Counted from the stretch's first letter, positions 51,168-61,604 are shown. The stretch is 64,000 nucleotides of DNA from Clostridium sp. CF012 (GCF_018861755.1 NZ_JAHLEF010000028.1:1-64000); one strand, 5' to 3'. Notes: generated from the letters alone by a model not told the origin. Translations and numbers: made by a program.

Positions 51168-52754
51168 TTAGCTCAATATCTCACAACTCGCTGTCATTAT
51201 TATTAATGTATCATTTATTTTAGATACCTTATCATCATTAGTAAGTACAATTAAATAGTCGCCGGGAAAAATAACAGTGTCTCCTTTTGGGATTAATTCA
51301 TCTCCTCCACGTTTAACTGCTACGAGTAAACAATGGGATGGCCATTTGACTTCTTTAATTTGTTTCCCGTCTAACTCTGACCCCATGCATACTGCAAACT
51401 CTAATATAGCCTTATCTTTATTATTACCAATAGATATTTTTCCCCCTACATTGTGTAAAAATTTTTCTAGCAATGATTCATAAATAGGCTTTGATGCTAA
51501 AATATCTGCAACTATGTATGCAACTACAGATACAATAGCTAATGAAAGCAAATGGGTAAAGGAACCCGTCATTTCTGTAATTAGAATAGTTCCTGTTATG
51601 GGTGCCCTAACTACAGCTGTAAAATATCCTGCCATTGCAAGTATTATAAAGTTATTAATATACATGCTATCAAAATGTACAAAATTAACAAGTGCTATTC
51701 CATAAACATTTCCTATTAATGCTCCAATAGCAAGCAGAGGAAGAAAGATTCCTCCTGGTGCACCTGATCCGTAACTTGCCATAGTGAATAAAAATTTTAC
51801 AATAACTAGAATTATCAAAACTGTTAAAGGAAAATTTTCTTTAACTAAGGATGTTATAAGATCATGTCCGCCCCCTAAAACTTGTGGCAGTGTTATCCCG
51901 AGAATAACTGAAATTAATAAGGGTATCACTACCCTCATTTCTTTTGGCAGCCATTTTTGCTCAGAGTATAGGGTCTGAGTCTTTAAAATAAACTTATTAA
52001 ATACTACCCCTAGAACCCCTAAAATAACCCCTAATAATACTATATAAAAATAAAATTTTATTGGCAATATGGGTAGATTTTCAAAGTTGAAAACTGGCTT
52101 TAAACCAAAGAAACTGCTGGCTACAAGAACAGCTGATAATGCAGCAGATAAAGATGAAAGCAAAACTAAGGGCGAAAAATTTTTGTGAACTTCTTCTAAT
52201 GCAAACATTACAGCAGCTAGTGGCGCATTAAAGGCTGCAGCAAGTCCTGCACTAGCTCCACTTGTAATAAGATACTTTTCTTCAAGTTTTACTCTTTTAA
52301 ATACCTTACTAACCCCTTGACCTACTGCTGCACCTAATTGAACCGATGGTCCTTCACGTCCAAGGGAAAGCCCTGATCCTATTGAAAGTACGCCCCCAAT
52401 AAATTTACCCAGTATAACTCTCCACCACACCATATCAATTTTTCTAAGTAAAACTCCTTCCACTTGAGGAATTCCACTTCCACTAATCATGGGTTCATGT
52501 TTAACCATTAATCCTACAATGTATCCAATAATTATCAGAGCACAAACCCAAGGGAGTATAAGCAGTGGTTTTATATAAAGAGATTTATATATTTCAGCTA
52601 AAAGAATTCCTGCCTTTGACAGTGCATAACGATACGTTACAATTAGAAAACCAGTAATAATACCTATACCAATTCCCTCCAAAACCAGCTTTAATCTAAA
52701 ACTATGCCAGTGGAATAAGGTATTATAGGTATTTCCTTTGTTTTTTTTATTCAT
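51168..52754 (-). CDS. ClC-family chloride channel/antiporter with TrkA-C domain
   Basis: A 528-residue ClC protein. Selectivity and gate motifs are present: G-S-G-I-P-Q (about residue 93), G-R-E-G-P-S-V-Q-L-G (gating Glu, about 131) and G-A-P-G-G-I-F-L-P-L (about 340). The C-terminal 80 residues form a TrkA-C (RCK_C) domain, which binds a ligand and regulates the channel. It may move Cl- or F- against protons. GGAGG precedes the ATG. A single-gene unit. Confidence 0.92.
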   Translation of the reverse strand: MNKKNKGNTYNTLFHWHSFRLKLVLEGIGIGIITGFLIVTYRYALSKAGILLAEIYKSLYIKPLLILPWVCALIIIGYIVGLMVKHEPMISGSGIPQVEGVLLRKIDMVWWRVILGKFIGGVLSIGSGLSLGREGPSVQLGAAVGQGVSKVFKRVKLEEKYLITSGASAGLAAAFNAPLAAVMFALEEVHKNFSPLVLLSSLSAALSAVLVASSFFGLKPVFNFENLPILPIKFYFYIVLLGVILGVLGVVFNKFILKTQTLYSEQKWLPKEMRVVIPLLISVILGITLPQVLGGGHDLITSLVKENFPLTVLIILVIVKFLFTMASYGSGAPGGIFLPLLAIGALIGNVYGIALVNFVHFDSMYINNFIILAMAGYFTAVVRAPITGTILITEMTGSFTHLLSLAIVSVVAYIVADILASKPIYESLLEKFLHNVGGKISIGNNKDKAILEFAVCMGSELDGKQIKEVKWPSHCLLVAVKRGGDELIPKGDTVIFPGDYLIVLTNDDKVSKINDTLIIMTASCEILS

Positions 52755-52837
52755 TTTTCGGCCTCCATTTGTACAAAAAATGTTATTTGAAATAATTTAA
52801 AGCATTAAATTTAATTACCTTATATGATATATTTTAT

Positions 52838-52861
52838 CACATATATATATATATATATATA
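52838..52861. repeat. AT dinucleotide microsatellite
   Basis: A run of (AT) about 11 units long in the gap between the ClC and YesL-like genes. Confidence 0.8.
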
Positions 52862-52929
52862 AAGTAAACCAAGCTATATAGTAAACTTTAAAACTGCTAT
52901 ATATGGTACTTTTAATATCTAAATTAAAG

Positions 52930-52976
52930 GGACAGCCATCACTATTTGAATTTTGTTAAATAGTCATAGACTGTCC
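52930..52976 (-). terminator. Terminator of the YesL-like gene
   Basis: GGACAG/CTGTCC with an inner ACTATTT/AAATAGT helix; read leftward it is followed by CTTTAATTT. It lies 38 nt beyond the stop codon at 53014. Confidence 0.55.
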
Positions 52977-53013
52977 ATTATATATATTTATATTTATATT
53001 TATCTATAATACT

Positions 53014-53730
53014 TTATTCTTGGATGTTCTCAGTATTTTTTTTAAGCTTGTTTTCAATTTCTAAAAGTATTTTTTGTTGATAGAACATTAGCAAATAGCA
53101 GATAGCACTAGCCATAAATAATAATACAAAATTAGATACTTTATACAATATGAAGCCTACAACTAAAAAACTAGCAAAATTTAATATTGTAATATGAAAT
53201 TTCTTAATAGTATAGTATACTGCAGTTTTAAGAATGTCTTTCCAATTCAAGTAGAATCTTGATATTATTGGGTATACGTAAAGACTCACTAAAAAAATAA
53301 AGACAATAATGATAAAAATAATATTAGTCATAATTCCCGGGTAATTATTTGAAATGAAGAATCTAGTATCAATAAACAATATACTTATTATAAGTACCTC
53401 TAGAGTCCAAAAAAATAAGGATTGAAAAAAATTAGCTTTATAAGCTTTAAAAAAGTCTTTTGTAACACTTAAATCTTTTTCCCTTATAAGTTTTCCCATT
53501 ACACTAAGTAGAGCAGTGGCCGCAGGTCCTATAGGGATACAGGATAAAATAATAATAGAAATAAACCAGGGTGGAATTGGAACTCCACCATTAGATAAAA
53601 TCACAATTAATACAAAAATCAGTGGAATATTGAGAAGACAAAAGTAAAAATTGCCCAAGAAAAACCAAAATATGTAATTAGTTATAGTGTGAATAGGTCC
53701 TTCGCCAAATTCTCTGTTTGATTTAGCCAT
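53014..53730 (-). CDS. YesL-like (DUF624) membrane protein
   Basis: A 238-residue polytopic protein with about five membrane helices. The family feature is F-F-K-A-Y-K-A-N-F-F-Q-S-L-F-F-W-T around residue 100 and the N-terminal Y-I-F-W-F-F-L-G-N-F. Members often sit with polysaccharide ABC transporters, but none is here. The ATG at 53730 has GGAGGG just upstream; the start at 53748 overlaps that site. Confidence 0.78.
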   Translation of the reverse strand: MAKSNREFGEGPIHTITNYIFWFFLGNFYFCLLNIPLIFVLIVILSNGGVPIPPWFISIIILSCIPIGPAATALLSVMGKLIREKDLSVTKDFFKAYKANFFQSLFFWTLEVLIISILFIDTRFFISNNYPGIMTNIIFIIIVFIFLVSLYVYPIISRFYLNWKDILKTAVYYTIKKFHITILNFASFLVVGFILYKVSNFVLLFMASAICYLLMFYQQKILLEIENKLKKNTENIQE

Positions 53731-53958
53731 TTTTCCCTCCAATTGCATTTATCAAATGCTACTATTTAAATAGATCAAATTAAGTTTATCTAAGTAATTT
53801 AAAAAATTATAGATAATGTAGTAAAGATTTTAAACTACTTAAAATGTAACATAAATTGTGTAAAATGCAAATAAATTTTTACAAAAATGTTTTTACTCAG
53901 CTTTAAATAATTAGCGTATAATAAATATATGGATTAAAATCCTGAAAGGGTGTTTAAA

Positions 53959-54867
53959 TTGAAAATTGGAATTATTGGTCTAGGAGATATAGCACAAAAG
54001 GGATATTTACCAGTTCTCACTGAAAAAGAAAATATAGAACTAATACTCTGTACTAGGAATATTGACACTTTGAAAAAAATTTCAGAAAAATATAGAATTA
54101 CGCAATATGTTCATACGGTGGATGAATTAATTGAAAAAAACATAGATGCAGCCTTTGTTAGTACTGCTACAGAGGCGCACTTTCAAATAGCAGAAAAACT
54201 TCTTAAAAATGGAATTAATGTATATATAGATAAACCAATATCTTTGAATTTTAATGAGACTCAAAAGCTAGTAAACCTAGCCAAGGAAAAGGGTTTAGTT
54301 GCAATGGTAGGTTTTAATAGAAGATTTGCCCCAATGATAAACAAGTTAAAAGAACATGGCAAAGCAGATATTATCATTATTCAAAAAAATAGATTTCAAA
54401 TCCCAGATCAGATAAGACGTGCTATTGTTGAAGACTTTGTACACGTTGTTGATACTCTTAGGTTTTTGATGGACAGTGAAGTGAAAGATGTTAAAGTTCG
54501 TTATTTAAAGAAGGATAACTTACTCCATAATGTAGTTATTCAGTTAACTTCAGAAGAATGCACTGCTATTGGAATTATGAATAGAAACAATGGAGTTACT
54601 GAGGAAATAATAGAATATATGACTGCTGAGAATAAATTTGTAGTAGAAAATTTTGTAGAAACTACACAGTTTCACAATAAAGACAAAAACATAACCAAGT
54701 TTGGTGATTGGGAGCCTACATTATATAAACGTGGATTCTATCAAATAGTAGATCATTTTGTATACTGTGTTGAAAATAAAATAACACCAAACCCATCTAT
54801 TTCAGATTCACTAATTACACATGAGATTTGTGAAAAAATTGTAATGATGATAACAAAAAAAAATTAA
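53959..54867 (+). CDS. Gfo/Idh/MocA-family oxidoreductase
   Basis: A 302-residue NAD(P)-dependent oxidoreductase with an N-terminal Rossmann fold (K-I-G-I-I-G-L-G-D-I-A-Q-K-G-Y-L) and the family motif Y-I-D-K-P-I-S-L (the catalytic Lys of E-K-P appears as D-K-P). The C-terminal domain is the usual GFO alpha/beta. The substrate is an unknown sugar or inositol-like compound. The TTG start at 53959 fits the AAAGGGTG site better than the GTG at 53950. Confidence 0.82.
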   Translation: MKIGIIGLGDIAQKGYLPVLTEKENIELILCTRNIDTLKKISEKYRITQYVHTVDELIEKNIDAAFVSTATEAHFQIAEKLLKNGINVYIDKPISLNFNETQKLVNLAKEKGLVAMVGFNRRFAPMINKLKEHGKADIIIIQKNRFQIPDQIRRAIVEDFVHVVDTLRFLMDSEVKDVKVRYLKKDNLLHNVVIQLTSEECTAIGIMNRNNGVTEEIIEYMTAENKFVVENFVETTQFHNKDKNITKFGDWEPTLYKRGFYQIVDHFVYCVENKITPNPSISDSLITHEICEKIVMMITKKN

Positions 54868-54872
54868 AAGAG

Positions 54873-54910
54873 AGCAGACTACATTTCTAGTTGAGATATG
54901 GTCTGCTATA
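54873..54910 (+). terminator. Terminator-like hairpin after the oxidoreductase gene
   Basis: AGCAGAC pairs perfectly with GTCTGCT with a 21-nt loop; the following sequence is AT-rich without a clear T-run. Confidence 0.4.
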
Positions 54911-54974
54911 TAATATAAAAGATCTTAATAGAGGCGATTATTAAAGAAAGTATTATAAGTGAGGGGAGTTATTT

Positions 54975-55715
54975 ATGAATTTAAAAGGTAAAGTAGCTAT
55001 AGTTACAGGCGGATCAAGAGGGATTGGAAAAGGTATTGCTATAGAGCTGGCTAAGGCTGGAGCTTGTGTTGTAATAAATTATAAGTGTAATGATGAAGCA
55101 GCTGAAAGAACCATGAAGGAAATTTCAGAATTAGGAGCTTATGCCTTGAAAATTAAAGGGGATGTAAGTGATTATGAATTTTCAAAGCACTTAATAAGAA
55201 CTACTGTTGAAAAATTAGGTAAAATAGATATACTGATAAATAATGCAGGGATATCTAAGGTAGGTCTATTTATGGATGCTTCCCCAGAAGAATGGGACAA
55301 TATTTTAAATGTAAATCTTAAGGGTACAATTAATTGTTCACATAGTGTAGTTAAAGAAATGATAAAACAAAAGAGTGGAGTAATAATAAATATATCCTCA
55401 ATGTGGGGGAATGTAGGTGCTTCTTGTGAAGTAATTTACTCAGCCTCTAAAGGAGCAATTAACTCTTTCACAAAGGCACTAGCTAAGGAACTTGCACCAT
55501 CTAATATTAGGGTTAATGCCATAGCACCAGGGGTTATAGATACAGAAATGAATAGTTGGCTCAGCACGGAAGAGCGAGAATCACTAGCTTCTGAAATACC
55601 AATGATGAAATTTGGAGATGTGCAGGATGTTGGCATGCTTGTAACCTTTTTAGCCAGTGAAAATTCAAAATATATTACGGGACAAGTGATAACAATAGAT
55701 GGTGGAATGCAATAG
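54975..55715 (+). CDS. Short-chain dehydrogenase/reductase (FabG-like)
   Basis: A 246-residue classical SDR: cofactor motif T-G-G-S-R-G-I-G-K-G at 12-21, N-N-A-G-I-S, catalytic S (I-I-N-I-S-S-M), Y-S-A-S-K (catalytic Tyr and Lys about 154-158), and N-A-I-A-P-G-V-I-D-T-E-M. It is FabG-like, but no fatty acid genes are nearby, so the substrate is unclear. GAGGGGAG precedes the ATG. Confidence 0.88.
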   Translation: MNLKGKVAIVTGGSRGIGKGIAIELAKAGACVVINYKCNDEAAERTMKEISELGAYALKIKGDVSDYEFSKHLIRTTVEKLGKIDILINNAGISKVGLFMDASPEEWDNILNVNLKGTINCSHSVVKEMIKQKSGVIINISSMWGNVGASCEVIYSASKGAINSFTKALAKELAPSNIRVNAIAPGVIDTEMNSWLSTEERESLASEIPMMKFGDVQDVGMLVTFLASENSKYITGQVITIDGGMQ

Positions 55716-55799
55716 CATCCTAGAAAATTGAAAATTATAGTATAATTTGATAATATATAGTAATATATACATATACAATTCGATAAGGGGGAGAAAAAT

Positions 55800-57284
55800 A
55801 TGCATGGGGGAAAAGAAATTACCACTAGGAACAAAAAAACTTTAAAGTTTAATATTATTGCTATATGGATATCTACTATTGTATTATCCGTGCAAGCTGC
55901 GGTAGCGCAAGGAATAAAACCAGGCGTTGAAGTTTTGATTATAACTGGAATATCTTCAATAATTGCAAGTGTTTTTTATATTTCTAAAATGAATTTCAGA
56001 ATTAAGGGACTACTAGTAAGTCTATCGCCTTTTTTTGGGTGTTTATATTTAGCTCATTTGCAAGGAGGACTAGAATCTGGATTTTTAGTATATATTTCTT
56101 GTTTATTATTAGTAGCATTATATAGTGATATTGCTTTGTTATGTATTTACGGATTTATTTTAGATTTTTCATTAATTTTAATGTATATTCTTTTCCCAAC
56201 CTCGGTCCTGGGAGCTAATATGAAATTAGCGGGCTTTATAAGTAGCTTAGCTATAATAAATATCAGTATATTTCTATTAATTTTACTTACAAAATGGAGC
56301 TCGGAGTTAATTCGCGAAAGCTTAGAAAAAGAGAAAAAAACTTTGGAGTTATTAAATAAATTAGAAAATGCAATGAGTGGTATAGATAAAAGCACAGGTG
56401 TTTTGAACAATAGTATAGAAAAATGTAATATGAATATAAATATGGTAATGGAAATAAGTGAAGATGTTGTTTCCTCAGTTAATGAAATGACAAATGGTAT
56501 AGCTATGCAAGCAGATAATGTCAACAACATAAGTCAAACCATAATTGACACCGGAAAAACTGTGGAACAAAGTAAAGAAATTTCACAAAAAATAGTAAGT
56601 GTTTCAGAAATAGTAAATAGTAATGTTACAGAGGGAGCACAGCAAATCAAAGAAATGGAGAAGCAGATGAGTATAATTAAAACCGCTGTGAAATCTTCTT
56701 TGGACACAGTAATTACGCTTCAAGAGCAGATGCGTGATATAGATAAATTTTTAGGGGGAATAAAAAATATAGCGCAGCAGACAAATTTATTAGCGTTAAA
56801 TGCCTCAATAGAAGCTGCAAGGGCAGGAGAAGCCGGGAGAGGGTTCTCAGTTGTGGCAAAGGAAGTAGCAAAACTTGCAGAGGAAAGTAATAGCACTGTT
56901 GAAAATATATATAAAATTATAAATAATACAAGTTCAACAACTATTGTGGCTTTAGGCGATGCGAAAAAGGGTGATGAAGCGGTAAGTATGGGGGACCAAA
57001 TTGCTCAAAAACTTTACAGTACCTTTGAAAATTTAATTATAGTATTTCAAGAATTGAATTTACACATTTCAAGGCAAAGCCAGGTTATAAATGGGGTTAA
57101 AGATACATTTAATGTAGTTGATACAGAGGTGCAAAATATTGCTGCAGTATCTGAGGAGTATGCTGCGACTACAGAAGAAATTTTATCCGTTATACAGCAG
57201 CAGAACAATAAGATTTCTGAAATTGTACAGGAAATTCAGGCTATTAATAATATAAGCAGTGAACTGAACAATATGATAAAATAA
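55800..57284 (+). CDS. Methyl-accepting chemotaxis protein
   Basis: A 494-residue chemoreceptor. The N-terminus (about 15-185) has five or six membrane helices and no extracellular ligand domain, so it senses through the membrane or in the cytoplasm. The signalling domain follows with the MCP hairpin tip [20 protein letters not shown] around 325-345. The window also contains motAB, consistent with a motile cell. AGGGGG precedes the ATG. Confidence 0.9.
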   Translation: MHGGKEITTRNKKTLKFNIIAIWISTIVLSVQAAVAQGIKPGVEVLIITGISSIIASVFYISKMNFRIKGLLVSLSPFFGCLYLAHLQGGLESGFLVYISCLLLVALYSDIALLCIYGFILDFSLILMYILFPTSVLGANMKLAGFISSLAIINISIFLLILLTKWSSELIRESLEKEKKTLELLNKLENAMSGIDKSTGVLNNSIEKCNMNINMVMEISEDVVSSVNEMTNGIAMQADNVNNISQTIIDTGKTVEQSKEISQKIVSVSEIVNSNVTEGAQQIKEMEKQMSIIKTAVKSSLDTVITLQEQMRDIDKFLGGIKNIAQQTNLLALNASIEAARAGEAGRGFSVVAKEVAKLAEESNSTVENIYKIINNTSSTTIVALGDAKKGDEAVSMGDQIAQKLYSTFENLIIVFQELNLHISRQSQVINGVKDTFNVVDTEVQNIAAVSEEYAATTEEILSVIQQQNNKISEIVQEIQAINNISSELNNMIK

Positions 57285-57406
57285 AGTATTAATAAATTAT
57301 TAATACTTTCTTAATGTAGAATTAATATTACAATCTGTTTATATGATATAATTAGATTATAGTTTAGAAAATAAATCCTATAAGATGAAGGAAGGATAAT
57401 ATTATC

Positions 57407-57748
57407 ATGGAGTATATAAAAGGCAAAAACATAATTTCAAAGTTAATGAAATCGGCTTTAACAATTGGGACTTTTATTGTTTTATTAGTAGCGATACCTT
57501 ATATAGCTATCTTTGTTATTAGAGCCTTATTTTTTATAGCAGTTTTCGGAGTTTTAGTATGGTATAGCGTAAAGCTAGTAAAGACAATTAAAAATTTTAT
57601 CTATAAGCTAAGTACAAAGAAAAATGCAAACATACAAGCTGATATGTCTAGCAGTGACACTTATACAACAAACTCCATTGATATTAACTATGAGGATAGT
57701 ATTATTGTGGATGTAGATTATGAAAAGGTGGAAGAAGACGCATTATAA
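57407..57748 (+). CDS. Small membrane protein (113 aa), unknown
   Basis: A 113-residue protein with a long hydrophobic segment split into two helices (about 15-52) and an acidic, hydrophilic C-terminal half (about 60-113) ending in D-V-D-Y-E-K-V-E-E-D-A-L. There are no motifs. AAGGAAGG precedes the ATG and a terminator follows. It sits upstream of a two-component operon but is separated by the terminator. Function unknown. Confidence 0.6.
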   Translation: MEYIKGKNIISKLMKSALTIGTFIVLLVAIPYIAIFVIRALFFIAVFGVLVWYSVKLVKTIKNFIYKLSTKKNANIQADMSSSDTYTTNSIDINYEDSIIVDVDYEKVEEDAL

Positions 57749-57780
57749 TAAAGGTAATGTAAGTTATAAAGAATGTTTTA

Positions 57781-57815
57781 AAAACCAGTCTATTTCTTAG
57801 ATTGGTTTTTTTATT
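57781..57815 (+). terminator. Terminator after the small membrane protein gene
   Basis: AAAACCAGTCT pairs with AGATTGGTTTT with one G-U, followed by a T-run. Confidence 0.7.
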
Positions 57816-57914
57816 TTCTGGATTTTGTAAAACATTTATTTAAATTTAGAAAAGTCTTATAAATTGTAGTAATATTTGATATAATTTTAGTATTAAGTAA
57901 ATGGGGTGGCAAGA

Positions 57915-58601
57915 ATGAGTAGGATATTAATAGTGGAAGACGAAGAGTCGATTAGGAAATTTATTAAAATTAGTTTAAAGAGAGAAAAATTCGAGGTTTT
58001 TGAGGCTGCCTCAGCAGAAGAAGGCATGCAAAAAATATTACAGGAAACCCCAGATGTGCTTATACTAGATGTTATGCTTCCTGGTATGAATGGATTTGAA
58101 CTTTGTGAAAAATTAAAAAAACAAAATCAAAATATTGGGATAATTATTTTAACAGCTAGAGGACAAGATATGGATAAAATCATGGGACTAGAATTTGGTG
58201 CAGATGATTATATGGTTAAGCCTTTTAATCCATTAGAACTTATAGCACGGATAAATTCCCTTTTAAGGCGAATGAAGTACAAAAGTAATGAAGGATCGAA
58301 TTTTATTAATTCTAGAGAATTCAGAATTGATCTATACTCAAAGAAAATTTTTAAAAGTGATATAGAATTAGATTTAACACCAAAAGAATTTTTGCTTATG
58401 AAAATGTTTATTCAAAATCCTAGTAAGGCACTTAGTCGCGATGAGCTTTTAAATTCAATTTGGGGATATGAGTTTATTGGAGATACTAAAATAGTTGATG
58501 TAAATATTAGAAGACTTAGAAGTAAAGTTGAAAAAGACCCATCAGATCCTAAGTATATAGAGACAGTTTGGGGAACCGGCTACAGATGGGGGGATTCTTA
58601 A
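57915..58601 (+). CDS. OmpR/PhoB-family response regulator
   Basis: A 228-residue response regulator: receiver domain with acidic E8-D9-E10, phospho-Asp52 (L-I-L-D-V-M-L-P-G) and Lys in V-K-P-F; winged-helix DNA-binding domain (about 130-228) with L-T-P-K-E-F-L-L-M-K and R-R-L-R-S-K-V-E and W-G-T-G-Y-R-W. The ATG at 57915 is preferred over GTG at 57906 since GGGGTGG lies 7 nt upstream. The kinase gene starts 1 nt after its stop. Confidence 0.92.
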   Translation: MSRILIVEDEESIRKFIKISLKREKFEVFEAASAEEGMQKILQETPDVLILDVMLPGMNGFELCEKLKKQNQNIGIIILTARGQDMDKIMGLEFGADDYMVKPFNPLELIARINSLLRRMKYKSNEGSNFINSREFRIDLYSKKIFKSDIELDLTPKEFLLMKMFIQNPSKALSRDELLNSIWGYEFIGDTKIVDVNIRRLRSKVEKDPSDPKYIETVWGTGYRWGDS

Positions 58602-58602
58602 A

Positions 58603-59985
58603 TTGAAATCCATTAGAACAAAGATTGCTGGAAGTTACCTAGTAGTAATACTAATTACCGTAATAATTGTAGATGGACTTTTAATGGCAGCTACAAAAAA
58701 AACCTATTACAAAAATTTAGAATCAAATTTAACCAACCAGTTAAAGCTATCTACTAGTTTTTATAATACATACTTAGCTTCAGCAGATGTGAAAGAAAAT
58801 GTAGCCAATAATGTAGATGTATTTTATGAAAAAATTGATGCAGAGGTTCAAATCATAGATTTAAATGGATTTGTTATAATGGATTCCCTGGGTTCAATAC
58901 CAATAGAGAAATTGGAGGGAAAGGATTTTAAAGCAGCCCTAGATGGAGGGGTCGGTAGCATAATTGATAGACAAATATATGAAAATGAGGGGGTTATGAC
59001 AGTAGCATATCCTCTGTTTTATAATGGAAAAACAAATGGGGTACTTAGGTTTATAACTTCTCTTAAGAAAATTGACGAGGATATTTATCAATTATCTAGA
59101 TATTTCTTGATTATTGGTGGAATGGTTATTATACTATCAGGAATAGTAAGCCTCTTTATTTCTAATATAATAACTAAACCTATAAAAAAAATTATGGTGG
59201 GTGCAGAAAAAATGGCCAGTGGAAATTTCGATGAGAAAATTAATATAAATTCAGATGATGAATTAGGAGAACTAGCAAAGACCTTAAACTATATGACTGA
59301 CGAAATATTAAAAAGTGAAAGGCTGAAGAATGAATTTATTGCCTCTGTTTCACATGAACTGAGAACGCCGCTTACATCTATTAAAGGATGGTCTATTGTA
59401 TTAAATTCTAGTAAGGTAGAAGATGAAGAAGAACTTAAAGAGGGGCTTGAAATTATAGAACAAGAATCTGATAGATTAACTTTTTTAGTTGAGGATTTAT
59501 TGGACTTTTCTAAATTATCTTCAGCAAAAGTGTCTATAAAGAAGGATTTTATTGATTTAAAAGATATTTTAATGAATATAAAAATGCAGACCTTGCCTAG
59601 AGTTTTAAAGGAAAATATTCAGCTTAATCTAGAAATAGAAGAAAATTTACCGAAAATATTTGTGGATAGAAATAGGCTAAAACAAGTACTACTAAATATT
59701 TTAGATAATTCTTTTAAATTCACACCTAATGGAGGGACTGTAAGTATAAGGGCACATTTAGAAGTTGAAAATATTGTTATTAAAATAATAGATACAGGAT
59801 GCGGTATTCCGAAAGATGAATTACCAAGAGTAAAAGAAAAGTTCTTTAAAGGTAAAAATGCTAATTCTAAAAATGGTATAGGACTTTCAATATGTGATGA
59901 AATTATAAAGCTTCACGATGGGAAACTGCTAATTAATAGCGTTATTGATAAGGGTACAGAAGTATGTATAATAATTCCGATTTAG
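58603..59985 (+). CDS. Sensor histidine kinase
   Basis: A 460-residue kinase with two membrane helices (about 10-30, 165-187), an extracellular sensor domain between them, HAMP (about 188-240), HisKA with phospho-His251 in S-V-S-H-E-L-R-T-P-L-T and a HATPase domain (N-box I-L-D-N-S-F-K-F, D-T-G-C-G-I-P, G-I-G-L-S-I-C). The start is TTG, with GGGGGG 9 nt before it, 1 nt after the regulator. It should phosphorylate the regulator upstream. A lipoprotein gene follows in the same operon. Confidence 0.9.
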   Translation: MKSIRTKIAGSYLVVILITVIIVDGLLMAATKKTYYKNLESNLTNQLKLSTSFYNTYLASADVKENVANNVDVFYEKIDAEVQIIDLNGFVIMDSLGSIPIEKLEGKDFKAALDGGVGSIIDRQIYENEGVMTVAYPLFYNGKTNGVLRFITSLKKIDEDIYQLSRYFLIIGGMVIILSGIVSLFISNIITKPIKKIMVGAEKMASGNFDEKININSDDELGELAKTLNYMTDEILKSERLKNEFIASVSHELRTPLTSIKGWSIVLNSSKVEDEEELKEGLEIIEQESDRLTFLVEDLLDFSKLSSAKVSIKKDFIDLKDILMNIKMQTLPRVLKENIQLNLEIEENLPKIFVDRNRLKQVLLNILDNSFKFTPNGGTVSIRAHLEVENIVIKIIDTGCGIPKDELPRVKEKFFKGKNANSKNGIGLSICDEIIKLHDGKLLINSVIDKGTEVCIIIPI

Positions 59986-60020
59986 AAAGGAATATTTATA
60001 CTGTGCAAGGGAGCAAAGTT

Positions 60021-61541
60021 ATGAAGAAAATATTATATTTATTTATTTTAGCAATGATATTAATGAATTTTACGGCTTGTAATGATGTTGATTTATCAAC
60101 AACAAGCAGAGTAATACCGCCTAAGGTAGCTATTCCTGTTGATGGAATTTGGGAGGTGAAGAGCTATGATTTTTCAGCTATGTCTAAAATGGTGGAAGAG
60201 GAAGCAAGGGAATGGATCGGGAAAAAGGCGTCTTTTGAAGAAGAAAAAATTGTTCTTCCAGATGATAATTGTGAAAAACCTGAATTTAAGATTAAAAGCG
60301 TGGATACAAAGACGTATTTATATAGCAATTACAAATCTTCCATGGAAAATCTTAATATAAATCAAAGTGAAATTAAGATAATTACTATTACTTCTAATCA
60401 GAATTATTTTAGAGATATTATAAAAATTGATGATAGTAAGATAATAATAATAAAGGACGGGGTATTTTTCACACTGCTAAAGGTGATTAATGAAAATAAA
60501 ATATACAGTGATGCTATGCAAAATGAAAAAAAATTATCTTATAGTAAATTAGATCCCTATAGAAAGAAAGAACAATCTGGACTTTTGTTAGGTTTAAAAT
60601 CTTATAAAACTGTTGATTATAAATTGCCTTATTCTAATGAAAGCAAAACCATATTGGAACCAGTATACAGAACATTATGGATTAGCTATGACGGCATAGC
60701 AGAGCCAATATCGGAACTGCCATTTTTATTTGTTCCAAGGCGGACTGGGTTTTGGAAGCTTCAGGTAAGTAGAGAAATTATCAACAATTATTGGATGGAA
60801 TCCTTTGTAGCAGCTCCAATAGGTAAGGAAATGAAAAAAGAAAGCGTAAAAGTTCAAAATACAAGTTTTTTTGATATGAAAAATATTAATTTTGTGGGAA
60901 ATGATTATGTGTGTTATGAGCGAACGGTTGAAATTAGTGAAAAAAGTGACAAACAATCAAATATATCTCATTCATTAGAAGTAGTTCCCTTGGACACTAT
61001 ATATACTGGGTCAGAAGTTGCAATTATTGCGTCAAAAGTATTAGGTGAAAAGGGAATAGAAAGTCTGAATTCTGGCGCAAAATCATATTTAAGAACTATT
61101 AAAGAAATAGATAGAAATCTATTAGAAGATACTCCATTACCTACGAATTTCGGAATTTTTAGAAAGAACGGGAAGTGGTTGTTACGTGGAAGATTAAATT
61201 TTTCCAGCCCATCTGTAAAAAATGAATATGCAGACTTTAATGTTCCCATGGGAACACCTGAAAACTTGGTAAACTATGATTCACTATTTCCATCTTGGGA
61301 GGTTATAAAGCAAAAAGTTCCTAGTGCATCAGATGCATATACATCTCCTAATAAGGATATTGTAGTTGTACTAACAAATTCAAAATTATTAGTTTATGCT
61401 ATAAAAGATAATATTTTAGGTGAGGCTCCATTGAGAGAGGTACAGCTTAAAAATTCAGAAGTGTCTGTTATGGCACAGTGGGCAACAGACGATTATGTTA
61501 AAATTTGGTCTGAAGAGGTAAATAAGCTTCAAGGCAAATAA
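60021..61541 (+). CDS. Lipoprotein, unknown function
   Basis: A 506-residue exported protein with a lipobox (L-M-N-F-T-A-C, Cys20). The mature part is large, hydrophilic and beta-rich, without a recognisable family. The ATG at 60021 follows AGGGAG by 7 nt, 35 nt after the end of the histidine kinase gene. Its place in the two-component operon suggests that it modulates or is regulated by that system. A longer open frame from 59964 overlaps the kinase gene and has no ribosome binding site. Confidence 0.78.
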   Translation: MKKILYLFILAMILMNFTACNDVDLSTTSRVIPPKVAIPVDGIWEVKSYDFSAMSKMVEEEAREWIGKKASFEEEKIVLPDDNCEKPEFKIKSVDTKTYLYSNYKSSMENLNINQSEIKIITITSNQNYFRDIIKIDDSKIIIIKDGVFFTLLKVINENKIYSDAMQNEKKLSYSKLDPYRKKEQSGLLLGLKSYKTVDYKLPYSNESKTILEPVYRTLWISYDGIAEPISELPFLFVPRRTGFWKLQVSREIINNYWMESFVAAPIGKEMKKESVKVQNTSFFDMKNINFVGNDYVCYERTVEISEKSDKQSNISHSLEVVPLDTIYTGSEVAIIASKVLGEKGIESLNSGAKSYLRTIKEIDRNLLEDTPLPTNFGIFRKNGKWLLRGRLNFSSPSVKNEYADFNVPMGTPENLVNYDSLFPSWEVIKQKVPSASDAYTSPNKDIVVVLTNSKLLVYAIKDNILGEAPLREVQLKNSEVSVMAQWATDDYVKIWSEEVNKLQGK

Positions 61542-61562
61542 TACAAAAGAATTTCATAGAGT

Positions 61563-61604
61563 GTTCACACATAAATGAGTGTTTACACATAAATGAGTGC
61601 TTAC
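61563..61604. repeat. 18-bp direct repeats
   Basis: GTTCACACATAAATGAGT (61563-61580) and GTTTACACATAAATGAGT (61581-61598) in tandem, followed by a partial third unit GCTTACACGTACTCGTGA. It lies between the lipoprotein and PAP2 genes. Nothing else is seen in that 107-nt gap. Confidence 0.75.

Noticed and set aside
52838-52861. AT run as an attachment or origin site
   Set aside because: A plain dinucleotide microsatellite with no DnaA boxes or integrase nearby.
59964-60020. Longer N-terminus of the lipoprotein
   Set aside because: It overlaps the histidine kinase end, lacks a ribosome binding site and would hide the signal peptide.
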